DNA of 58,542 bases, from positions 1-58,542 of the forward strand of contig JAIOPJ010000019.1 of assembly GCA_021413975.1 (NCBI GenBank), read 5' to 3'. The position numbers were made by a program, and so were the translations under genes. The stretch is from Gemmatimonadota bacterium. Lineage in GTDB: Bacteria; Gemmatimonadota; Gemmatimonadetes; Gemmatimonadales; Gemmatimonadaceae. The notes beneath the pieces were generated by a model. The model was not told where the DNA came from, made no database searches, and was given only the letters and a program-made list of their open reading frames with translations. Of this stretch, positions 53,024-58,542 are shown in pieces. How positions within the stretch are numbered: position 1 is the first letter of the stretch; each line of letters starts with the position of its first letter.

Positions 53024-53029
53024 TAGACT
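53024..53029 (+). promoter_or_regulatory. Predicted -10 element of the Omp85-fusion gene, predicted leaderless
   Basis: TAGACT begins 13 bases before the GTG at 53037. No ribosome binding site precedes the GTG. It lies in the 112-base divergent region shared with the FHA gene, which also has TATATT on the minus strand. Confidence 0.45.
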
Positions 53030-53036
53030 AGGCGCC

Positions 53037-55988
53037 GTGCCCACCCCGCGCGCCGCCCTACGCATCAGCCTGCTCGCCTGCCTGCTCGCCGGCGCCCTGC
53101 TCCCGTCCATCGCGGGGGCCCAGGTGCGTCCGCAGGTCGCGTGGCTCACGCTCACCACCCGGCACTTCAGGATCCACTACACGGACGAGCTGGAGACGCT
53201 CGCCCGGCGGACCGCGGCCAATGCCGAGTCCGCCTACGCACGATTGAGTGACGAACTCGTGCCCCCGCGGGGCACCATCGACATCGTCCTGGCCGACAAT
53301 GTCGACTACGCCAACGGCTACGCGACCCCCTATCCGAGCAATCGGATCGTGATCTACGCGCGCCCTCCGGTCGAGGAGCTCGCCCTGCGCAACCATGCCG
53401 ACTGGAACGCGATGCTGGTGACGCACGAGCTCACGCACATCTTCCATCTCGACCGGGCGCGCGGCCTCTGGGGGCTCGGCCAGCGCCTCTTCGGGCGCGC
53501 GGCGCCGCTCTTCCCCAACAGCTACGCGCCGTCCTGGGTCCTCGAGGGGCTCGCGGTGCACTACGAGACCGCGATCACCGGCGGTGGACGGCTCGCGGGG
53601 AGCGAGTTCCCGGCGCTCGTCCGGGCGGCCGCGCTCGCCGGCGAGCTGCCTCCGCTCGACGCGCTCTCGCTGGAGTCTCCGCGCTTCCCCGGCGGCAATC
53701 GGGCGTATCTCTACGGCAGCTATGCCATCACGCGGGCCGACACCGCGCGCATGGGCCGGTTCGTGGAGGTGTCGAGCGCGCGGCTCCTCCCCTGGCGACT
53801 GAACGCCAACGCCCGCGACGCCTTCGGCGAGACCTTCACACGGCGGTGGGCGCAGTGGCGCGACTCGGTCACGCGCGACCTCGCCGGGATGGCGCCCGAG
53901 GTCGACGACGACGGCTCGCTCACGACGCTCACGCGCCATGGATTCACCGCACGCTTCCCGCGATTCACGAGCGACGGTGCGATGGTCTACGTGGCGAACG
54001 ACGCGCGCAGCACCACCGGGCTCTACTCCCTCTCGCTGAGCGGTGCGCGCTCGCGACTCGGACGCCGCAACTCCCTCGACGTGAACACGCCGGTGCCGGA
54101 GCTCGGCTCCGTGCAGGGCGAGTTCGATTACTTCGATCCCTACTCGCTGCACTCCGATCTCTTCCGCGGCAGCGGTTTCCGGCGCCACCGCGTCACGCTC
54201 GGCGAGCGTCTCTCGTCTCCCGACGCGCACGTCGCGAGCGGGCGGGTGGTGGCGGTGCGCACCGATCCCGGCACCACGAGCCTCGTGCTGCTCGACCCGA
54301 GGGCCGAGTGGGAGACCAAGGACCTCGCGATCGGCACGCTCGATCGCACCTGGGCGGAGCCGAGGCTCTCGCACAGCGGGGAGCGCGTGGCGGCGGTGCG
54401 CTGGGAGCGCGGCGGGCGGTCGTCGGTGATCGCGATGGACCTGATCGGGCGCGAGCAGCAGCGGTTCGCGCCGCGCGCCGCCGGAGCGGGAGCGCGGATC
54501 ACCATCGTCTCGTCGCCGGTCTGGGAGCCGGGGGATTCGACCTTGCTCTTCGTGAGCGATCACGAAGGCCGGCCGATGGTGTATCGCGGCGACGTGCGCA
54601 CGGGCGCGTACGGTCGCGTCTGGTCCACGCAGACCGCGCTCAACACCCCCGATGTCTCGCCCGACGGTCGGCGACTCGCCGCCGTGGAACTGCGCGCCGA
54701 CGGATACCATGTGGTCGTGCGCAACGCGCCTGGCGTGGTGCCACTCGAAGTGCCGGCAGTGGACGGCACCGCCGATCCATTGCGTCCGCAGGCCGACGCG
54801 CCGGTCGATACCGCTGCGCGCTCCAGGCGCTACTCGCCATGGGCCACCATCCGTCCGACCTGGTGGCTGCCGGAGGTGCGCACGACCGACCCGGGGACCT
54901 CGGCCTTCGGCTTCAGCACCGGCGCGACCGATGTCGTCGGACGGCACGCGTGGCTCGCGAATGCCGTCTATGAGAGTGGTCGGCAGGAGATCACCGCCCA
55001 GCTCTCGTATGCGTGGGCGCGGCTCGGCGTGCCGGTCGTCCACCTGGACTACTTCAACGAGTGGTCGCACGGGGCGATCCGCACCAACACCGGCGCGTTC
55101 GCGGGGTATCTCGGCGAACGCTCGCGCCGCGGGGCGGTCAACCTCGTGTTCGACCGGCCGCGCGTTCGGCTCTCGAGCTACCTCGTGCTGGGTGGCGAGG
55201 TGGAGGCGATCGACTACCGCTCGTATCCCGGCGACCTGCTCGGCCGCCTCAATGCGCCGTCGCTGCTCGGGGTGACGAAGACGCAGGCGCTGCAGGTCGC
55301 CGCCGGGGCGAGCACCATGCAACGGCCCGGGAACGCGGTCTCGGTCGAGGACGGCCTGTCGCTGGCGCTCTCGCATCGCGCCCGCTTCGGCGTGGGCGTG
55401 CGGGGCGAGGACGTGACCGAGACCATCGTCGCGACGAGCCTGGCCAAGTCGCTCCCGTTGCCGGGTTTCTCGCGCCATGTGTTCGCGGTGCGCGGCGCCT
55501 ATGGCGTGACCGGACACCGCACTCAGTCGGCGTTGAGCATCGGCGGCGTGAGCGGACGCTCGATCGAGCTGCTGCCGGGTGTGGTGATCGGCGGGTCGTC
55601 GCGCACCTTCGGCGTGCGCGGATTCGAGGGGGGCACGCTGCTCGGGGTCCGCGCCATCGCCGGGAGCATGGAGTATCGCGCACCACTCACGTTGATCGGC
55701 CGCGGCGTGGGGTTGCTCCCGGTCTTCTTCCAGAAGACGACCGTGACCGCCTTCGCCGATGGCGGCACTGCCTGGTGCAACCTCGCGATCCCCGACTCGT
55801 TCATCTGCCGCGCGCCCTTGCCCGAACGGCGGTGGATCGGCTCCGTGGGTGGCGAGCTCGGCGTGGACGCATCGCTCGAGTACGACCGCGTCTATCGCTT
55901 CCGGCTCGGCTTCGCGCATCCCACGCAGGGGGCGGAGCTGGCCCGGCGCGCGAACACCGTCTTCTTCTCACTGGGAAGCTCGTTCTAG
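53037..55988 (+). CDS. Metallopeptidase / beta-propeller / Omp85-type barrel fusion
   Basis: The 983-residue protein has a signal peptide (cleavage near residue 28, AGA-QV). A gluzincin domain follows with His130-Glu131-x-x-His134 (THELTH) and Glu170 (LEGLAVHYE). Residues of about 280-610 show repeating blades of a WD40/TolB-like propeller (FPRFTSDGAMVYVANDA, PRLSHSGERVAAV-like, PDVSPDGRRLAAVEL). The last 370 residues form an outer-membrane barrel with VRGFEGG (Arg861-Gly-Phe863) and SMEYRAPL, the Omp85/BamA strand-loop-6 signature, and a terminal Phe. The start GTG fits the -10 element and the signal peptide; a longer frame upstream is antisense to the FHA gene. Confidence 0.88.
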   Translation: MPTPRAALRISLLACLLAGALLPSIAGAQVRPQVAWLTLTTRHFRIHYTDELETLARRTAANAESAYARLSDELVPPRGTIDIVLADNVDYANGYATPYPSNRIVIYARPPVEELALRNHADWNAMLVTHELTHIFHLDRARGLWGLGQRLFGRAAPLFPNSYAPSWVLEGLAVHYETAITGGGRLAGSEFPALVRAAALAGELPPLDALSLESPRFPGGNRAYLYGSYAITRADTARMGRFVEVSSARLLPWRLNANARDAFGETFTRRWAQWRDSVTRDLAGMAPEVDDDGSLTTLTRHGFTARFPRFTSDGAMVYVANDARSTTGLYSLSLSGARSRLGRRNSLDVNTPVPELGSVQGEFDYFDPYSLHSDLFRGSGFRRHRVTLGERLSSPDAHVASGRVVAVRTDPGTTSLVLLDPRAEWETKDLAIGTLDRTWAEPRLSHSGERVAAVRWERGGRSSVIAMDLIGREQQRFAPRAAGAGARITIVSSPVWEPGDSTLLFVSDHEGRPMVYRGDVRTGAYGRVWSTQTALNTPDVSPDGRRLAAVELRADGYHVVVRNAPGVVPLEVPAVDGTADPLRPQADAPVDTAARSRRYSPWATIRPTWWLPEVRTTDPGTSAFGFSTGATDVVGRHAWLANAVYESGRQEITAQLSYAWARLGVPVVHLDYFNEWSHGAIRTNTGAFAGYLGERSRRGAVNLVFDRPRVRLSSYLVLGGEVEAIDYRSYPGDLLGRLNAPSLLGVTKTQALQVAAGASTMQRPGNAVSVEDGLSLALSHRARFGVGVRGEDVTETIVATSLAKSLPLPGFSRHVFAVRGAYGVTGHRTQSALSIGGVSGRSIELLPGVVIGGSSRTFGVRGFEGGTLLGVRAIAGSMEYRAPLTLIGRGVGLLPVFFQKTTVTAFADGGTAWCNLAIPDSFICRAPLPERRWIGSVGGELGVDASLEYDRVYRFRLGFAHPTQGAELARRANTVFFSLGSSF

Positions 55989-55991
55989 CTC

Positions 55992-56513
55992 ATGGGGATC
56001 GAACGCGGGACGCCCTTCGGTGAGCCGGTGATCGCGCCGAGTGCGTGGGTGCACGCGACGGCGGTGGTGATCGGGAATGTCACGCTCGGGGCGGATGTGA
56101 GTGTCTGGCCCGGGGCCGTGCTCCGCGGCGACCGCGATGCGATCGTGGTGGGGGCCGGGAGCAACGTGCAGGACGGGGCCGTGATCCACTGCGATCCGGG
56201 GCAGCCGTGCATCATCGGTGAGCGGGTCACGATCGGGCACCGCGCGGTGGTGCATGGCTGCACCGTCGAGGATGGTGCGCTCATCGGGATCGGCGCGGTG
56301 GTCCTGAACGGCGCGGTGGTGGGGCAGGGCGCGCTGGTGGCGGCGGGCGCCGTCGTGGGCGAAGGGAAGGTGATCCCGCCCGAGGTCCTGGTGGCGGGTG
56401 TGCCGGCCGCGGTGCTGCGGCCGCTCACCCCCGCTCAGCGCGAGCGCGTCGCGGGTGGGCACCGCACGTACATCGCGCTCAAGGAGCGATACCGCTCCGT
56501 GACGCGGGATTAG
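55992..56513 (+). CDS. Gamma-carbonic-anhydrase-like hexapeptide-repeat protein
   Basis: The 173-residue protein is a left-handed beta-helix built of hexapeptide repeats (VIGNVTLGADVSVWPGAVLRGD and onward). The three zinc-binding histidines of the gamma class are present in IHCDPG and GHRAVVHGC. Members are the YrdA/PaaY-type proteins; some are carbonic anhydrases, others have unknown roles, and the catalytic Glu loop of Cam is absent. It follows the Omp85-fusion gene by three bases, so the two are probably cotranscribed. Confidence 0.9.
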   Translation: MGIERGTPFGEPVIAPSAWVHATAVVIGNVTLGADVSVWPGAVLRGDRDAIVVGAGSNVQDGAVIHCDPGQPCIIGERVTIGHRAVVHGCTVEDGALIGIGAVVLNGAVVGQGALVAAGAVVGEGKVIPPEVLVAGVPAAVLRPLTPAQRERVAGGHRTYIALKERYRSVTRD

Positions 56514-56952
56514 TTACCAGACGCGAATTAGTACCGTCAGACCTACGCCTGATCGAGCTTCCAAGCAAGGACTGGCGTATGGAAACCGATGGGGGTACGT
56601 TCCTCCCCCCGGGCGAAACGCGCCCGAAAGAGGGTAAGGGGCTTGTGGGCGTAAGTCATTAACCTGTCGACATTTGCGCTGCTGTGAGACGGGTGTCACT
56701 GGTGTCGTGACGGTGTCGGCAAACTGAGCGGTACAGGCGGCAGTGTTCGGAGCGTTGAAAACTCGCCGGCCGTTTTCGATTCGTGATGACAAGGCTGTAA
56801 CTCGTTGTTCGGCAGAGCGTTACAAAGTGCTTGCGCGGCTTCACGATAACCGTACCTTCCACGCCCTCGACCCCCGAACCGACCGGGATCCCATTGGGAC
56901 CCGCCAGGAAGAGCTCGGGTTTGGCTCAATACCCTTCGTTGGAGAAGTTGCA
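56514..56952. other. Leader region upstream of nrdJ, no gene seen
   Basis: This 439-base stretch is visibly less GC-rich than its surroundings. It contains several inverted repeats: CGGGCG/CGCCCG near 56612-56628, GTCAC/GTGAC near 56695-56711 and GAAAAC/GTTTTC near 56757-56777. The last 100 bases hold the predicted nrdJ promoter. No open frame has coding character. A structured RNA or regulator sites are possible. A GTCACTGG word recalls the B12 box, but the rest of a cobalamin riboswitch was not found. Confidence 0.55.
56831..56858 (+). promoter_or_regulatory. Predicted nrdJ promoter
   Basis: TTGCGC (56831-56836) and TACCTT (56853-56858) are 16 bases apart, and CCGTACCTT resembles CCGTAACTT of trpS. 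Transcription would start near 56865, leaving an 88-base leader. This gene has a ribosome binding site, GGAG at 56941-56944. Confidence 0.5.
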
Positions 56953-58542
56953 ATGCCGCTTCCGGTGAATCCCCCCGCCACGCCCGCGACGCTGTCCCAG
57001 AACGCCCGCACGGTTCTCGACAAGCGGTATCTCGTGAAGGACAAGTCGGGCAAGTCGGTGGAGACACCGGAGGACATGTTCTGGCGGGTCGCGACCACGG
57101 TCGCGGAGCCGGAGCGCAAGTACGGCGCGACCGACAAGCAGGTGGAGGCGATCGCGAATGAGTTCTATGAACTCATGACGCAGCGGCGCTTCGAGCCCAA
57201 CTCGCCCACGCTCATGAACGCCGGGCGTCCGCTCGGCCAGCTCTCGGCCTGCTTCGTGCTCCCGGTCGAGGACGCGCTGAGCAACGGCCACAGCGGCATC
57301 TATGACACCCTCCGCTCCATGGCGCTGATCCACCAGAGCGGCGGCGGCACCGGCTTCTCGTTCTCCAAGCTCCGGGCGCGCGGCTCGATGGTGCGTTCGA
57401 CCACCGGCGTGGCGAGCGGTCCGATCTCGTTCATGCAGCTCTATGACGCGTCGACCGACGCGGTGAAGCAGGGCGGCACGCGCCGAGGCGCCAACATGGG
57501 CATCCTGCGCGTCGACCATCCCGACGTGATGGAGTTCATCACGTGCAAGGAAGACCTCACCAAGATCACCAACTTCAACATCTCGGTCGCGATCACCGCC
57601 AAGTACATGGAGGCCCTCAAGGCCGGCGGCTCCTACGACCTCATCGACCCGATCAGCAAGAAGGTCGTCGGGCAGATGGACGCGAAGGAAGTGTGGGACA
57701 AGATGATCGAGGGTGCGTGGCGCACCGGCGAGCCCGGCGTGTTCTTCATCGACGAGGCCAACAAGTACAACCCCGTCCCGCACCTCGGCCCCTACGAAGC
57801 GACCAACCCGTGCGGCGAGCAGCCCCTGCTCCCGTACGACGTCTGCAACTTGGGCTCGATCAACGTCGGCTACTACGTGGTCGACGGCACGATGGATTGG
57901 AACGCGTTCGCGACCGACATCCATCTGTCGACGCGGATGCTCGACAACATCATCGACGCGAACAAGTACCCGCTCCCCGAGATCGACTCGCTGGCCAAGC
58001 GCATCCGCCGCATCGGCCTGGGCGTGATGGGCTTCGCCGACGCGCTCATCCGCCTCGGCATCAAGTACGACTCGCCCGAGGGCGTGGCGTTCGGCAAGCA
58101 GGTGATGGAGTTCCTCGACGTCGAGGGCAAGAAGGAGTCGGAGCGGATGGCCGACGAGCGCGGGACCTTCCCCGAGTGGGCGCAGTCGATCTTCGGACCG
58201 GACGCGACCTGCGCGCGCGACGAGGCGGGCGACCGCATCCGCCCGATGCAGAAGCTCCGCAACTGCAACGTCACCACGGTCGCGCCGACCGGCACCATCT
58301 CGATCATCGCCGGCTGCTCGTCGGGCCTCGAGCCGCTCTTCGCCGTCGCCTTCATGCGCAACCAGGCCGGCGTCATGATGCCGGACGTGAACGAGGACTT
58401 CGTCGCGATCGCCAGGAAGGAAGGCTGGTACTCCGACGCGCTCATCGAGCGCATCGCCAAGACCGGCAGCGTGCAGCAGCCCGAAGTGCCCAGGAAGTGG
58501 CAGGACGTGTTCGCCACGGCGAACAACATCTCGCCCGAGTGG
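56953..58542 (+). CDS. nrdJ: Adenosylcobalamin-dependent ribonucleotide reductase (class II), N-terminal part
   Basis: The gene runs off the window after 530 codons. Class II reductases make deoxyribonucleotides with vitamin B12 and need no oxygen. The N-terminal domain has NSPTLMNAGRPLGQLSACF with the redox Cys100. Next come GGGTGFSFSKLR, KQGGTRRGANMG, and the active-site NPCGEQPL with Cys287 and Glu289. NCNVTTVAPTGTISIIAGCSSGLEP binds substrate phosphate. No ATP-cone domain precedes the catalytic part. GGAG lies eight bases before the ATG. The C-terminal zinc/cysteine tail lies outside the window. Confidence 0.96.
   Translation, partial: MPLPVNPPATPATLSQNARTVLDKRYLVKDKSGKSVETPEDMFWRVATTVAEPERKYGATDKQVEAIANEFYELMTQRRFEPNSPTLMNAGRPLGQLSACFVLPVEDALSNGHSGIYDTLRSMALIHQSGGGTGFSFSKLRARGSMVRSTTGVASGPISFMQLYDASTDAVKQGGTRRGANMGILRVDHPDVMEFITCKEDLTKITNFNISVAITAKYMEALKAGGSYDLIDPISKKVVGQMDAKEVWDKMIEGAWRTGEPGVFFIDEANKYNPVPHLGPYEATNPCGEQPLLPYDVCNLGSINVGYYVVDGTMDWNAFATDIHLSTRMLDNIIDANKYPLPEIDSLAKRIRRIGLGVMGFADALIRLGIKYDSPEGVAFGKQVMEFLDVEGKKESERMADERGTFPEWAQSIFGPDATCARDEAGDRIRPMQKLRNCNVTTVAPTGTISIIAGCSSGLEPLFAVAFMRNQAGVMMPDVNEDFVAIARKEGWYSDALIERIAKTGSVQQPEVPRKWQDVFATANNISPEW

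Noticed and set aside
52278..53036. A 5' extension of the Omp85-fusion gene by about 250 codons
   Set aside because: It is antisense to the FHA/zinc-ribbon gene and lacks a signal peptide; GTG 53037 has a signal peptide and a -10 element at the right distance.
56685..56710. Cobalamin riboswitch before nrdJ
   Set aside because: Only a GTCACTGG word resembles the B12 box; the other conserved helices and the usual distance to the gene were not found, and class II reductases are not usual riboswitch targets.

Overview
The window is a dense, very GC-rich bacterial chromosome segment of about 58.5 kb, with no tRNA, rRNA, insertion sequence, prophage or CRISPR array that I can see. Gene content (Omp85-type barrel, other outer-membrane barrels, lipoproteins, peptidoglycan recycling, a YpdA-type reductase, several eukaryote-like Ser/Thr kinases, B12-dependent ribonucleotide reductase) indicates a diderm, and the combination fits Gemmatimonadota best. 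That assignment is inference from content and style, not from a phylogeny. Genes are packed tightly and many neighbours overlap by 4 bases (ATGA or GTGA), so translational coupling is probably common.

Layout. 1-3625: end of the spc ribosomal operon (rpsE end, rpmD, rplO, secY, adk, map), which stops after map. 3684-9933: ftcD and an inositol monophosphatase on the minus strand, then trpS, mgtC-like, pilT and a DapA-family aldolase on the plus strand. 10087-16523: purA, ypdA-like, glyS, an M3-like metallopeptidase and a D-amino acid aminotransferase. 16655-27371: a long overlapping operon: M20 peptidase, GAF protein, a 100-residue unknown, a ubiquitin-fold-like small protein, MoxR ATPase, DUF58, BatA-like, DUF4175-like, DUF4159, a membrane protein and an HDAC-family deacetylase. 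27382-33531: corA, a zinc-ribbon Ser/Thr kinase, priA, a small unknown, a Fur-family regulator and ccdA. 33680-39658: envelope genes (two small barrels, an ABC exporter, a glycine-zipper lipoprotein, ggt). 39747-43290: murQ-anmK-GH3 for recycling of cell-wall amino sugars. 43375-44948: a secreted Ig-like plus DUF3494 (ice-binding-like) protein broken by a frameshift in a C5 run. 45291-52924: a phospho-signalling island (two Ser/Thr kinases, a PP2C phosphatase, a zinc-ribbon/FHA protein and an FHA-transmembrane-trypsin-like protease). 53037-58542: a metallopeptidase/beta-propeller/Omp85-barrel fusion, a gamma-carbonic-anhydrase-like protein and the first 530 codons of nrdJ.

Two non-coding themes run through the window. 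First, six copies of a large imperfect palindrome lie only between genes, about one per 10 kb. The arms are built from 8-base units (CACCGAGG, or CACAGGGG in two copies) and the centres are unrelated. Second, a recurrent -10 element (mostly TAGATT followed by CC, with TAACTT-like variants) lies exactly 12 or 13 bases before several start codons. This predicts leaderless mRNAs for trpS, corA, two kinase/phosphatase genes, a small unknown gene and the Omp85 fusion. At trpS and the phosphatase gene a -35 element sits at an ideal 17-base spacing.

The most interesting candidates for new biology are the protease-propeller-Omp85 fusion, the FHA-protease signalling island, the ubiquitin-fold protein coupled to MoxR, and the palindromic repeat family together with the leaderless promoters.
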